Counted from the first letter of the stretch, positions 9,202 to 18,884 are shown. The stretch: 64,000 bases of DNA from Chryseobacterium gleum (GCF_900636535.1 NZ_LR134289.1:4357001-4421000), one strand, 5' to 3'. Program-made: numbers and translations. Notes: generated by a model from the letters alone, not told the origin.

Positions 9202-10953
9202 ATGATGGAAAACAATAACCAATTCAACAGAAGAAGATTTCTTAAAAATTCACTATTAGCGGCAGGAGGATTTTTTATTGCTCCTTTAATTGAAAGCTGC
9301 AGCGATGATTTTACTGAAAATGGAAATGCACCTGATGATCTTAAAAACGGAGGTTTCGAATCCGGTGTCGCGAGTTTTGACCCAAGTGCTACGGGAATTA
9401 TTATCTGGACCAGGTATTCAAAAGGAACTGATGCAGAGATTACATGGGAAATCAGTAAAAATAGCAGCTTTTCAGAAGTTGTGAGAAGAGGGCAGGTGAA
9501 TGCGACAGTAGTGAATGATTTTACGGTAGCGGTGGATGTACAGAATATTTCTTCCAACACAAAGTATTACTACAGATTCTATAACAGTAAAACTAAAGAA
9601 GTCAGCGTAACAGGAGAAACGCTTACTTTACCTTCAAAATCAGATGCTATAAGTGAAGTGAAGATGGCAGTAGTGTCTTGTTCTAATTTTCCTGCAGGAC
9701 TTTTTAATGTATATGGAGCCATTGCAAAATCTGAAGCTGATGTAGTGGTGCACCTTGGAGATTATATTTATGAATATGCTCCGGGAGAATATGGAACAAA
9801 TCCTTACACCAATCAGTTGGGCAGAGCTCATCAACCCGCAAAAGAAATTCTTAACCTCACTGATTACAGAGAGCGGTACAGACAATACAGAGGAGATAAA
9901 AATCTTCAGCTTCTTCATCAGAGAAAACCGTTCATCTGTGTTTGGGATGACCATGAGTTTGCCAATGATACCTATAAATCCGGAGCCGAAAACCATCAGC
10001 CGAACGAAGGAGATTTTCAGGCAAGAAAAATGGCAGCGTTCCAGGCATACAGTGAATATATTCCTCTTAAAACGGGGAAAGATATGAGAATTTACAGAAG
10101 TTTCAACTTCGGAAATATAGTTTCTCTTTATATGATGGATACAAGAGTGATTGCAAGAGATAAACAGATGGAATACTCGGATTATCTGGATGCAGCCGGG
10201 AACTTTAATCAGGTACAGTTTAAAACAGATTTTCTAAGCACAAGCAGAAAACTGATCGGGAGCGAGCAAATGTCATGGCTAAATTCGCAGATCAATGGTG
10301 ATACGGCAAAATGGAAAGTTCTTGGTCAGCAGATTTTAATGACGAAAATGATGGTTCCTGCAGAACTTCTTATGTTACTGAACCAGATTCTTGCAGAGAT
10401 CAAACAACATGGAAGCGCTCAACCGGCTACGATGCAGGCACTTCAGAATACCATCACCCAACTAATAGTCCTTAAAACAAGATACAAACAGCAGGATCCT
10501 ACATTAACACCGCAGGAAATTGCAAGAATCACCACTACTTTACCATACAATCTGGATGCATGGGATGGTTATTTCATGGAAAGAGAGCAGCTTTATTCTG
10601 TTCTTGCAGGAAAGAATGTGGTAGTACTGGCAGGCGATACGCACAATGCATGGTTAGGAAAACTTACCGATGCCCAGGGAAAATTTATCGGGACAGAACT
10701 GGCGTGCAGCTCCGTTTCTTCTCCAGGCTTAGAAGGATATCTGGGAATCACTTCAGATCCTGCAAAAGCAATAGAACTGGCACAGGCATTTTCCCTGTTG
10801 ATTGATGATCTGGAATATGCCAATCTTTATAAAAGAGGATATCTGCATGTGAAATTTACTTCAGGTAGTTCTGTTACAGAATGGAGATTTGTAGATAATG
10901 TCATTTCCGATACATACAATATAACGACAGAAAAAACATATACAATTTCATAG
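9202..10953 (+). CDS. PhoD-like alkaline phosphatase/phosphodiesterase, Tat lipoprotein
   Basis: 583 residues. The N-terminus combines a twin-arginine signal (RRRFLKNSLLAAGG) with a lipobox ending in Cys (LIESC), so the protein should be folded before export and lipid-anchored. Metal-binding motifs of the PhoD family are present: VVHLGDYIYEY, CVWDDHEFANDTY and VVLAGDTHNAWLG. Family members cleave phosphomono- or diesters during phosphate acquisition. It stands alone between terminators, with no Pho-type neighbours. Confidence 0.88.
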   Translation: MMENNNQFNRRRFLKNSLLAAGGFFIAPLIESCSDDFTENGNAPDDLKNGGFESGVASFDPSATGIIIWTRYSKGTDAEITWEISKNSSFSEVVRRGQVNATVVNDFTVAVDVQNISSNTKYYYRFYNSKTKEVSVTGETLTLPSKSDAISEVKMAVVSCSNFPAGLFNVYGAIAKSEADVVVHLGDYIYEYAPGEYGTNPYTNQLGRAHQPAKEILNLTDYRERYRQYRGDKNLQLLHQRKPFICVWDDHEFANDTYKSGAENHQPNEGDFQARKMAAFQAYSEYIPLKTGKDMRIYRSFNFGNIVSLYMMDTRVIARDKQMEYSDYLDAAGNFNQVQFKTDFLSTSRKLIGSEQMSWLNSQINGDTAKWKVLGQQILMTKMMVPAELLMLLNQILAEIKQHGSAQPATMQALQNTITQLIVLKTRYKQQDPTLTPQEIARITTTLPYNLDAWDGYFMEREQLYSVLAGKNVVVLAGDTHNAWLGKLTDAQGKFIGTELACSSVSSPGLEGYLGITSDPAKAIELAQAFSLLIDDLEYANLYKRGYLHVKFTSGSSVTEWRFVDNVISDTYNITTEKTYTIS

Positions 10954-10986
10954 TTTCAGTTTAATTATATCTTATTTCAATTGAGT

Positions 10987-11020
10987 AAAAGAGCCATGGT
11001 ATACTACTATGGCTCTTTAG
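10987..11020 (+). terminator. Terminator after the PhoD-like gene
   Basis: Stem AAAGAGCCAT / ATGGCTCTTT with an 11-base loop, 34 bases after the stop codon. The A-run on one side and T-run on the other would allow it to work in both directions. Confidence 0.7.
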
Positions 11021-11050
11021 CATTGTTAATTTTTTCCGTATCTTCAACAA

Positions 11051-11752
11051 ATGCAGGAGAATGTGCGAAAAGATTTTTTACCATTAGTTTCCAAACCATG
11101 GTGGTTCATGACATGGCTTACCAGAACGTTGGGAGTGCTTGTATTATTGATGATGTTTTTAATTCTGATGGTATTACCTTTAATACTGTGCAAAACAATT
11201 ACAATATTTGTTATAGCAGCCTTGGTTTACTATCCGGTTTTAGGGTTTGGTTTATATCATTTTATCCTTTATCAGAAGAGGGTTAGAAAAAGAGAAATTA
11301 GAAAGATTGTTGTGGATGATACAGGCGTTCATTACGAAAGAAGAGATGGAACAATTGATAGAATCCTTTATCATGGTCTGGAAAAATCTGGCCTTTCAGA
11401 TGAATATGATATAAATCTCAGCCCGAGAAATAAAATTGATGTATTGAAAGTAAACTATAACGGTTTCGTAATAAACGTAGATTTTGATGGAGTAGATGCA
11501 GGTTACAGTTGCTATATCGGAAATCTCAAAGCTTTACAGAGAAGATATATTCAGGGAATTGTTTACTTCAGGCCGGATCTGCGTATCAATCCTTCCGTTT
11601 ATTCTGCATACAATATCAATCCCGCAGATTTCACATTTGCAGGAAAGACATATTGGCTAACTTTTGCGAAGACATTAGCTGTATTAATTCTCTCAGGCTC
11701 AATACTGGGATTAATTCTGTTGGGACTGGTTGGATGGTTTTCTGAATATTAA
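11051..11752 (+). CDS. Uncharacterised membrane protein
   Basis: Not recognised. 233 residues: two adjacent N-terminal hydrophobic segments (about residues 25-48 and 50-72), a polar middle domain of mixed strands at about 80-200 (KIVVDDTGVHYERRDGTID), and one C-terminal membrane helix (about 208-230). The middle portion resembles the cytosolic PH-like domains of small bacterial membrane proteins, but no motif confirms that. It is separated from both neighbours by at least 100 bases. Confidence 0.65.
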   Translation: MQENVRKDFLPLVSKPWWFMTWLTRTLGVLVLLMMFLILMVLPLILCKTITIFVIAALVYYPVLGFGLYHFILYQKRVRKREIRKIVVDDTGVHYERRDGTIDRILYHGLEKSGLSDEYDINLSPRNKIDVLKVNYNGFVINVDFDGVDAGYSCYIGNLKALQRRYIQGIVYFRPDLRINPSVYSAYNINPADFTFAGKTYWLTFAKTLAVLILSGSILGLILLGLVGWFSEY

Positions 11753-11896
11753 TGTATTTACTCCAAAATCATTGATTAAAATTTTCACTGTTTGTAATTT
11801 ATGTTTCACATCTCAGAATCTTATGCTTATATTTATTTTTCTATTAAATTTTGTGGTCAAAAAATAGAAATTTGATTTAAGTTAATTGAAAATACA

Positions 11897-13477
11897 ATGG
11901 TGGAAAATTTTATTTATTATTTGGGACTGGTCCTTGTTATTATCGGGTCCATTATGCTGGCCAATCGGTTGAAAGTGGCCTATCCTATCATATTGGTTAT
12001 TGCAGGACTCCTGATCAGTTTTATCCCCGGATTACCGTTGTTGAAAATTGATCCTGAACTGATCTTTATTATTTTCCTGCCTCCGCTTTTATATGAAGCA
12101 GCATTTGCCGTATCCTGGAAGGAAATCTGGAAAATGAGGCGGATTATTACCAGTTTTGCCTTCATTGTAGTTTTCCTTACAGCAATATCGGTAGCTTTTG
12201 CGGCGAACTTATACATTCCCGGTTTTTCGCTGGCATTAGGCTTTGTGCTGGGAGGAATTGTATCACCACCGGATGCGGTAAGTGCTGGAGCTATTTTGAA
12301 GTTTGTGAAAGTTCCTAAAAACCTTTCAACCGTTCTGGAAGGGGAAAGCTTATTTAATGATGCTTCTTCACTGATTATTTTCAGATTTGCAATGGTGGCC
12401 GTGGCTACAGGACAGTTCTTATGGCAGGATGCGGCATTGAGTTTTGGATGGATGGTGTTTGGAGGGTTGGGAATTGGAGTCGTATTGGCTTTTATATTCC
12501 TTGAAATAGAAAAAATATTTCCTACAGATGTCAATATGGATGCGATCCTTAGTCTGGTTGCGCCATATGTGATGTATATTGCAGCAGAAGAAATGCATTC
12601 CTCGGGAGTATTGGCCGTGGTAAGCGGTGGTTTATTCCTTTCCGTGAGAAGACATCAGATTTTCAGAACTTCACAATCCAGATTAAGAGGCTCCAACGTA
12701 TGGGAAAGCTTTGTATTTCTGATCAACGGAATTGTATTCTTACTGATAGGTCTTGATCTGCCGGAAATTTTGGTAGGCTTACGTAAAGAGGGTATAAGTT
12801 TATCCGATGCAGTAGGTTATGGATTGCTGATTACTGTTGTATTGATTCTGGTCCGCTTTATCTCCTCTTTCGGTGCTGTTTTTGTAACCTTGATTATGAG
12901 GAATTTCATCAATGTAGCAGACAGAAATCCGGGAATGAAAGCTCCCGTATTGATGGGCTGGACAGGAATGCGTGGGGTAGTTTCACTGGCTGCTGCACTA
13001 TCTATTCCTGTTGTCATGGAAAACGGACAACCTTTTCCGCACCGTGACCTTATTCTCTTCATTACATTTATTGTAATTCTTGCTACTTTGATTATTCAGG
13101 GATTGACATTACCGGCACTGATTAAAAAGCTTAATTTATCCGATTCCGGAGGAGGATATATGTCCGGGGAAGAATCTGAACAATTTTTGAGAAGAGAAAT
13201 GCGACGGGTAGCCTTCAGGTATCTCAATGAAAATTATAAAGAGAGAAGAACAGAAAATGAATATTTTAGCAAATTGATGGACCGCTGGGAGCAGGAAGAT
13301 AAAGAAGACTCTATCCATAAGCTGTCCGAAGAAGCCAAAGAAATTTATTTCGAAACCCTTGAGCAGCAAAGAATCTGGCTTCGGGAAGAAAACAGACGCA
13401 ATCCTAATATTGACGAAGAATATATAAGACATTATTTAACCAGGCTTGATCTGGAAGAAGAACGACTCAGAATGTAA
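11897..13477 (+). CDS. Na+/H+ antiporter, NhaP/CPA1 family
   Basis: Exchanges Na+ or K+ for protons across the inner membrane. 526 residues with 12 or so membrane helices up to about residue 420 and a hydrophilic C-terminal tail. CPA1 hallmarks are visible: FLPPLLYEAAF, the ion-binding GGIVSPPDAVSA and EGESLFNDASSL, and the late WTGMRGVVSLAAAL. The next gene starts 11 bases downstream, so the two form an operon. Confidence 0.9.
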   Translation: MVENFIYYLGLVLVIIGSIMLANRLKVAYPIILVIAGLLISFIPGLPLLKIDPELIFIIFLPPLLYEAAFAVSWKEIWKMRRIITSFAFIVVFLTAISVAFAANLYIPGFSLALGFVLGGIVSPPDAVSAGAILKFVKVPKNLSTVLEGESLFNDASSLIIFRFAMVAVATGQFLWQDAALSFGWMVFGGLGIGVVLAFIFLEIEKIFPTDVNMDAILSLVAPYVMYIAAEEMHSSGVLAVVSGGLFLSVRRHQIFRTSQSRLRGSNVWESFVFLINGIVFLLIGLDLPEILVGLRKEGISLSDAVGYGLLITVVLILVRFISSFGAVFVTLIMRNFINVADRNPGMKAPVLMGWTGMRGVVSLAAALSIPVVMENGQPFPHRDLILFITFIVILATLIIQGLTLPALIKKLNLSDSGGGYMSGEESEQFLRREMRRVAFRYLNENYKERRTENEYFSKLMDRWEQEDKEDSIHKLSEEAKEIYFETLEQQRIWLREENRRNPNIDEEYIRHYLTRLDLEEERLRM

Positions 13478-13488
13478 AAATCAAGCGA

Positions 13489-14538
13489 ATGAAAAATTTA
13501 AAAAAGCAGCTCGGGCAGTTTCCCGATGAAAAAAGAAAAGAATATTTCAGTACGCTTCCCAATTATCTCAATGGGAGGTTTCAGAATATATTGACGACAC
13601 CTGCCTTATTGGAAGGTGAAAGTATGACCAAACTGCTTCTCCAGAGCTTATGCAAAGTAGAAAATACCTCACCCAAAACGGCACTTCCGTTTGTGGTAAC
13701 TGATCTTAAAAATCTTCAGCCCGAGGAAAATGTTTTGGTATGGTTCGGGCACAGTTCCTACTTCATTCAGGTGGATGGAAAGAAATTTCTGATAGATCCT
13801 GTTTTCAGTGGTAATGCTTCACCGATGCCAGGCTCAGTAAAAGCTTTTCAGGGAGCCGATTATTATAAGCCTGAACATATGCCGGAGATAGATTTCCTGC
13901 TTATCTCCCATGACCACTGGGATCATCTGGATTATAAAACCGTTCAGGAATTAAAAGATAAAGTGGGTAAAGTCATTTGTGGGCTGGGAACCGGACAACA
14001 TTTTGAATACTGGGGCTGGAGTTTTGACAAAATCATTGAGAAAAACTGGTGGGAAAGCATAGACATTGCTGAAGGTTTCAGAATCACTCTTACTCCTGCA
14101 AGACATTTTTCAGGAAGATTACTGAATCGTAATATCTCCCTCTGGACATCTTTCGTTTTAAAAACTCTGTCAAAAACTCTGTTTTTAGGTGGTGACAGCG
14201 GTTATGGTAATCATTTTACAGAAATCGGAGACAAATATGGTCCGTTTGATCTGGCCATCATGGAAAACGGGCAGTATAATGAAAAGTGGCCCTACATACA
14301 TACTTTGCCTGATCAGTTGATAACAGAAATAAAAGAACTGAAAGCCAGAAATTTCATTCCTGTACACAATTCCAAATTCAAGCTGGCACAGCATGCATGG
14401 TATGAACCTTTGGAGCTGGCAGCACAGCATGCGGAAAAAAATAATATTCCGATAACACTCCCAATGATTGGAGAAAAAGTAAATCTGGATCAGTTAGAAT
14501 CAGCAAACTGGAAAAAATGGTGGGAAGAATATAGATAA
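13489..14538 (+). CDS. Metallo-beta-lactamase-fold hydrolase (NAPE-PLD/UlaG-like)
   Basis: 349 residues. The metal-binding HxHxDH-type motif reads LLISHDHWDHLDY at about residue 140, preceded by the family's WFGHSSYFIQVDGKKFLIDP. Further metal ligands are in LTPARHFSGR and FLGGDSGY. This group includes N-acyl-phosphatidylethanolamine phospholipase D-like enzymes, so a lipid phosphodiester substrate is possible; the substrate is not shown by the sequence. It follows the antiporter by 11 bases. Confidence 0.88.
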   Translation: MKNLKKQLGQFPDEKRKEYFSTLPNYLNGRFQNILTTPALLEGESMTKLLLQSLCKVENTSPKTALPFVVTDLKNLQPEENVLVWFGHSSYFIQVDGKKFLIDPVFSGNASPMPGSVKAFQGADYYKPEHMPEIDFLLISHDHWDHLDYKTVQELKDKVGKVICGLGTGQHFEYWGWSFDKIIEKNWWESIDIAEGFRITLTPARHFSGRLLNRNISLWTSFVLKTLSKTLFLGGDSGYGNHFTEIGDKYGPFDLAIMENGQYNEKWPYIHTLPDQLITEIKELKARNFIPVHNSKFKLAQHAWYEPLELAAQHAEKNNIPITLPMIGEKVNLDQLESANWKKWWEEYR

Positions 14539-14650
14539 ATGAAATAATCAGAAGTTGTCTGAATTTTCATATCGATCATTTTTACCCATTTAATTTACTT
14601 AAGTAAACTAAAGTATTTTAAATAAAGGCTTGTGGTTTTGTAAATTAATA

Positions 14651-14678
14651 TAAAAACCTGCCCATCACTGAGCAGGTT
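14651..14678 (-). terminator. Terminator for the downstream lipoprotein gene
   Basis: Stem AACCTGC / GCAGGTT; read on the minus strand it is followed by TTTTTAT. It lies 26 bases beyond the stop codon of the minus-strand lipoprotein gene. Confidence 0.65.
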
Positions 14679-14703
14679 CTTCCTTATTATAAAAAAATAA
14701 TCA

Positions 14704-15540
14704 TTACAAAGGCTCCTTATGGTTTACCTTCGTATGGATGATGTCGTAAAATACAGCCGGATTGGTAGTATCGGTAATTCTGTAAGTGAATGTAGTTTCA
14801 TTCAGAACAAGGATATCAACAACACGGGTAAATGTTGGAGTTGTAAGTGTTCTCTTTTTTCCATCCGGAGAAATAGACCATGTACCTTCAGAACGAAGAA
14901 CATCATTTAATCCAAAGATTTTGAAGGTTCCATTAGCTTTAAAATAGGAATATCCCACATAGCCGGCTACATTATTATTATCTAATGGGACATTGTTTCC
15001 GTCTTTATCTTTAGCTCCTGTTGTTTCCCAAGGTGTAGATGCCAAAGTAAGCTGTCCATTACTTGGCTCGGTATGAGCAGTTCTTGTATGGATGATGTCA
15101 TAATAAACGGATAGATCAGCAGCATTAGGATGGATTCTGTAGGTAAATTCATTTCTATTTAAAACAAGAATTTCAACATCACGAGTGAGAATGGTGGTTC
15201 CGTCTGGGTTTAATAAGTTGATCGTTCTTGTTTTTCCCTGGGGATCTACAGACCATGTTCCCATTGATCTCAATACATCATTCAATCCGTAGATGGCAAA
15301 GTTTCCATTGGCTTTGAAATAGGCAAAACCTACATATCCTGCCACGTTAGCATCGGTTAACGCCACATTTTTTCCGTTGTTATCTTTTGCTCCGGTAGTT
15401 TCCCATGGAGTGGAAGAAAGAACCTGTGAGGGAGTCTGCTGTTCAATACTTATTTCATTATCATCGCTTGAACATGAAACGAAAGATGCTGTTAGCAATA
15501 CAGCTGCAGACAGGTAACATAATTTTTTCAGTGTATTCAT
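14704..15540 (-). CDS. Lipoprotein with two DUF4822-like domains
   Basis: 278 residues from the ATG at 15540, chosen because it puts a classical lipoprotein signal (LSAAVLLTASFVSC) at the very start; the frame is open for eight more codons upstream. The mature part is two tandem copies of a roughly 120-residue domain, each with STPWETTGAKD, NVAGYVG, YFKANG, FGLNDVLRS or YGLNDVLRS, and a YDIIHT ending. The repeats match what I know of DUF4822. Cell-surface or periplasmic location; function unknown. Confidence 0.8.
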   Translation of the reverse strand: MNTLKKLCYLSAAVLLTASFVSCSSDDNEISIEQQTPSQVLSSTPWETTGAKDNNGKNVALTDANVAGYVGFAYFKANGNFAIYGLNDVLRSMGTWSVDPQGKTRTINLLNPDGTTILTRDVEILVLNRNEFTYRIHPNAADLSVYYDIIHTRTAHTEPSNGQLTLASTPWETTGAKDKDGNNVPLDNNNVAGYVGYSYFKANGTFKIFGLNDVLRSEGTWSISPDGKKRTLTTPTFTRVVDILVLNETTFTYRITDTTNPAVFYDIIHTKVNHKEPL

Positions 15541-15684
15541 AAGGGAATTTTTAAGTCTTTGCAAACTTATCCCTAATAAATATCAATACATTGTACAAAA
15601 TATCTCTTTTGTTGTAGTAAATATAACACATCATGAATTAAGAAGAAGATCATATAATTGAAAGGCTTAATATTGAAGCATTCA

Positions 15685-15737
15685 ATTCCCCCCTTGGAGG
15701 GGCGAAAATTCAAAGAATTTTTGACGGGATGGTTTAA
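15685..15737. repeat. Intergenic palindromic repeat, copy 1
   Basis: About 53 bases containing CCCTTGGAGGGG, AATTCAAAGAATT and TTTGACGGG. A second copy lies at 36942-37000, so this is a dispersed intergenic element. Confidence 0.6.
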
Positions 15738-15786
15738 TATTCTCAGATAAAAAATATTTCTTACCGTAAAAACTCTATTTTTGAGC

Positions 15787-16500
15787 ATGAATAACAGAAA
15801 CCGCGGAAAAAATACAGGTGATGACACTCTGTTTGGTTCAGAAAAACAGATCAGCAAGCTGAAACTCGCTGTTGAAGACATGCATTATCTGCTGACCAGA
15901 GACTATCCGGAAAAAGCAGCTTCTGAACTCGTAGGAAACAGATACAGACTTAAAACCCGGCAGATACAGGCTTTACGGGGTGCATCCGCCTCTGCTGTAC
16001 AGCTTCAAAACAGGCAGTTGAAGCATGTAAATTCTTCATCGTTAAAAGGAGAGACCGTATATCTTGACGGTTTCAATGTTCTGATTTTGCTGGAAAGTCT
16101 GCTCTCCGAAGCCTATATTTTTGAAGGACTGGATGGCTGTTTCCGTGATCTTTCCGGAGTTCATGGAACCTATAAAAGAGTGAATCAAACTGTGAGAGCC
16201 GTGGAATTGGTTGCTTCTTTTTACAGGCAAAATCAAATTGAAAAACTGGTATGGATCTTTGACAAACCTGTTTCCAACAGCGGACGGATCAAACAGATTG
16301 TCCTTGATTTTGCAGAGCAGCACCACCTCAATTGGGAAGCGGATCTGCAATATAATCCGGATAAAATACTGGCAGAGAGTTCAGAAATCATTATTTCCTC
16401 CGATGCGTGGATTCTGGATCATTGTAAAGCATGGTTTAACCTGATCGGACATCTGATCAAAGAAGAAAACCTCTCTGTTAATCTGATCAAAATGATGTGA
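15787..16500 (+). CDS. DUF434 protein with PIN-like (DUF5616) C-terminus
   Basis: 237 residues from the ATG at 15787; an in-frame TTG at 15781 is less likely. The N-terminal half (about 1-85) is a basic helical DUF434-type domain (LLTRDYPEKAASELVGNRY). From about residue 95 it resembles a PIN/NYN-like nuclease: YLDGFNVLILLES supplies a first acidic strand, VWIFDKPVSNSGR a second, and IIISSDAWILD a third. I infer an RNA-directed nuclease. It sits at the edge of the RNA-metabolism region and runs directly into the next gene (2 bases between stop and ATG). Confidence 0.72.
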   Translation: MNNRNRGKNTGDDTLFGSEKQISKLKLAVEDMHYLLTRDYPEKAASELVGNRYRLKTRQIQALRGASASAVQLQNRQLKHVNSSSLKGETVYLDGFNVLILLESLLSEAYIFEGLDGCFRDLSGVHGTYKRVNQTVRAVELVASFYRQNQIEKLVWIFDKPVSNSGRIKQIVLDFAEQHHLNWEADLQYNPDKILAESSEIIISSDAWILDHCKAWFNLIGHLIKEENLSVNLIKMM

Positions 16501-16502
16501 AT

Positions 16503-17153
16503 ATGAATCTGTTTGAGCCTTATATTTCCCTTTTTTCTGAAGCATGGAAAAGTAAATACAAAGCCATTTTAGAAAGAGAGCATCTGGAACATCTGGAAGA
16601 AAATATTTTTAAGTTTAAGAAGAATAATCTGGAAGTGGATGCGCCTTATTTTAACGAAGAAGTAATAATCAACCGTGAAGAAAGTTTTGAAAAACTGATT
16701 ACCATTCTTGAAAGTAACAATTCAGATGAGGTGAAGACAAAACTTCTGGAAGCAATTCCGTTTGAACATTGGCTGAATGTTTTAGGACAGAGATTAACCT
16801 CAGCGAGCATTCGTGATGAAAACGCTATTCCACCTTTGAAAGCCTGTCTTATCAAAGCTTGTCAGGAGCCCTTCAATAACGAAATCACCATTGCCCAGAG
16901 AGCCTGGGAAAAACATATCGGAAGAATGGATGATAAGTTCTGGGGAGAAATCAAAGGAAACAATCAGCAGAAGCAGGAAAAAGTAATGGAGAAAATCTAT
17001 GAAATTTTAGAAAATAAAACCTGGTGGAATGTTTTCTTCCACTATAAACATGAACTTGTTTTTGAAGTCAGGGAAAAACAGGGCCATGGGATCCGGTGGA
17101 GCCACGGAGGAACAAAGCTGATCGGCTTTCTGGAAAAATTTATCAATGAATAA
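16503..17153 (+). CDS. Uncharacterised protein downstream of DUF434 gene
   Basis: Not recognised. 216 residues from the ATG at 16503 (a GTG two codons earlier overlaps the previous stop). Mostly helical and charged, no signal peptide or membrane helix. Conserved-looking patches are FEHWLNVLGQRL and AWEKHIGRMDDKFWGEI, and the C-terminus has GHGIRWSHGGTKLIGFLE. The tight coupling with the DUF434 PIN-like protein suggests a shared function. Confidence 0.65.
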   Translation: MNLFEPYISLFSEAWKSKYKAILEREHLEHLEENIFKFKKNNLEVDAPYFNEEVIINREESFEKLITILESNNSDEVKTKLLEAIPFEHWLNVLGQRLTSASIRDENAIPPLKACLIKACQEPFNNEITIAQRAWEKHIGRMDDKFWGEIKGNNQQKQEKVMEKIYEILENKTWWNVFFHYKHELVFEVREKQGHGIRWSHGGTKLIGFLEKFINE

Positions 17154-17301
17154 ACACAAACCTCTGTGGCATCTGTGAAATTCGTGGGAAAATAAAACTC
17201 TCGCAGATTTTGCAGGTTCCTTTAAGCAATAGCAGCATTTCCTTAGTCGTTGCCCTTAATAGAAGATTTTACTTTTCCACCTTTTTTATCTTCTTTTTTA
17301 C

Positions 17302-17320
17302 TACGTAAAAACATTGCGCA
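17302..17320 (+). promoter_or_regulatory. Operator site 1 of the shared regulon
   Basis: TACGTAA-AAACA-TTGCGCA: two 7-base half-sites in inverted orientation around 5 bases. The TTG of the right half-site is exactly 13 bases upstream of TAGTTTTG (17330-17337), a good Bacteroidetes -7 box, 20 bases before the SDR gene's ATG. The same architecture recurs at 44626, 47274, 47572 and 48450. Confidence 0.75.
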
Positions 17321-17356
17321 CTGAGCTTCTAGTTTTGCAGATATAAAACAGAAGCT

Positions 17357-18721
17357 ATGAATCAATCAGATCAAAAATTTTCAAATGAAGAATGGGAAAC
17401 CTGCCTCAAAGTTTTGAATGCTTTGAAGGAAAACCCTTTTCTGAATCCCGATAATAAAACATTTTCAGGGCTGATTACCAAAATTCATAAAGGTGCAAAA
17501 AAACAAAGCCGTAATGAGAATTATTCAGAAATGAAATCCCATGACCTGGCAGTAAATTCCAATTCAGTATTAATGCAGAAAGCATTGGCTGGCGTTTCTG
17601 CTTTTTATGATGATGAAAAGGAAGAAGTGAAACTTACAAAGCTTCAGATTCCCAAAAACTGCTACTGCTGTAACCAAAGTTATCAGTATGCACATTCTTT
17701 CTATTCCAGATTATGTCCTGTCTGTGCTGAAGAAAACTACGAAAAGCGTTTTGAAACGGCAGATCTTACCGGAAGAAATGTAATTCTGACAGGAGGAAGA
17801 GTGAAAGTAGGTTTTGCCACCGCATTGAAGGTATTAAGAGGCGGGGCCAATCTGGTTTTGACAACCCGTTTTCCGGCACTGGCGATGGAATTGATGCAGC
17901 AGGAAGCAGACTATAACGAATGGAAAGACAGATTGTGGATTTACGGTTTGGATTTGAGAAATCTAAAGGCTATTCAGGATTTTATCAATTTTTATACATT
18001 CAATTTTGATACGCTGGATATCCTGATCAATAATGCTGCACAGACCATAAAATATCCCGATGAATATTACCTTCCGATAATAAAGCGTGAAAAAGAAAAA
18101 CTGGTAGAATTTAAGAATATTAATACCCTGATCCCGAATCAGACTGAAATTTCAAGTGAAATTGCAAAACTGGAATATGCTTATCATGAAGAAACACAAG
18201 TAGAACTTACCCGTTTTGGACAGCCTGTTGATAACAGAGAAAAAACAAGCTGGAATTCCACGCTGGAAGAAGTTTCCATGTACGAATTGGTAGAGGTTAA
18301 TCTCATCAATCATATTGCGCCTTATTTTCTGATCAAAGAACTGAAACCATTGATGAAAAACTCAGTGTTTAAAGAAAAATTCATCATCAATGTAACCTCA
18401 TCAGAAGGAATTTTCAGCTATGAAAATAAAACCATTTTTCACCCGCATACCAATATGACAAAAGCGGCTTTGAATATGATGACTCTAACGTCTGCAAAAG
18501 AATTTGAGAATGATCAGATCTATATGAGTGCCGTAGATGTGGGATGGATTTCCACAGGAGCGAAAGAAAGTCTCAGAAAGAAACAGTTTGAGATGGGCTA
18601 CATTCCGCCGTTGGATTCTGTGGATGGTGCAGCCAGAATTCTGCATCCTGTGATGGAAGGAATAAAAGGAAATTATTTCAGTAGAGTTTTATTGAAAAAT
18701 TATAAAGTTCATACCTGGTAA
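17357..18721 (+). CDS. Zinc-ribbon/short-chain dehydrogenase-like protein
   Basis: 454 residues. Helical N-terminus, then a four-cysteine zinc-ribbon-like motif near residue 100-125 (CYCC, then LCPVC), then a Rossmann domain with the nucleotide-binding VILTGGRVKVGFATAL and LDILINNAA. The catalytic region has NVTSSEG and MTKAALN, but the position of the usual tyrosine in YxxxK appears to be threonine (TNMTK), so classical dehydrogenase activity is doubtful. It is preceded by operator site 1 and followed within 10 bases by four tRNA genes and then tatD, with no terminator between. I infer an RNA-linked role. Confidence 0.8.
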   Translation: MNQSDQKFSNEEWETCLKVLNALKENPFLNPDNKTFSGLITKIHKGAKKQSRNENYSEMKSHDLAVNSNSVLMQKALAGVSAFYDDEKEEVKLTKLQIPKNCYCCNQSYQYAHSFYSRLCPVCAEENYEKRFETADLTGRNVILTGGRVKVGFATALKVLRGGANLVLTTRFPALAMELMQQEADYNEWKDRLWIYGLDLRNLKAIQDFINFYTFNFDTLDILINNAAQTIKYPDEYYLPIIKREKEKLVEFKNINTLIPNQTEISSEIAKLEYAYHEETQVELTRFGQPVDNREKTSWNSTLEEVSMYELVEVNLINHIAPYFLIKELKPLMKNSVFKEKFIINVTSSEGIFSYENKTIFHPHTNMTKAALNMMTLTSAKEFENDQIYMSAVDVGWISTGAKESLRKKQFEMGYIPPLDSVDGAARILHPVMEGIKGNYFSRVLLKNYKVHTW

Positions 18722-18731
18722 AATCCATACG

Positions 18732-18801
18732 GAGATAATAGTAATAATGGAAAAATACATTTTGCTAAAATGAGTTGCAGGTTCGATTCCTGCTTATCTC
18801 C
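18732..18801 (+). tRNA. tRNA-Ser(GCU)-like, short variable loop
   Basis: Acceptor GAGATAA / TTATCTC (an eighth pair G-C is possible), T arm GCAGG-TTCGATT-CCTGC, D stem GTA/TAC, anticodon loop TTGCTAA giving GCU (Ser). Only GTT lies between anticodon stem and T stem, so the long variable arm of bacterial tRNA-Ser is missing. The anticodon stem is A/T-rich with one mismatch. Confidence 0.65.
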
Positions 18802-18809
18802 CAACTCTT

Positions 18810-18881
18810 GAAACGGTAGCTCAACGGAAGAGCGTTGGCCTTCCACGCCAGAGGCTGCGGGTTCGATTCCCGCTCGTTTCA
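18810..18881 (+). tRNA. tRNA-Gly(UCC)
   Basis: Canonical cloverleaf: acceptor GAAACGG / TCGTTTC, D arm GCTC..GAGC, anticodon loop CTTCCAC, T arm GCGGG-TTCGATT-CCCGC. Second of four tRNAs between the SDR gene and tatD. Confidence 0.88.
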
Positions 18882-18884
18882 CAG

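Noticed and set aside
10981..11286. 101-codon frame after the PhoD-like gene
   Set aside because: It begins inside a terminator hairpin and overlaps the better-supported membrane protein in another frame.
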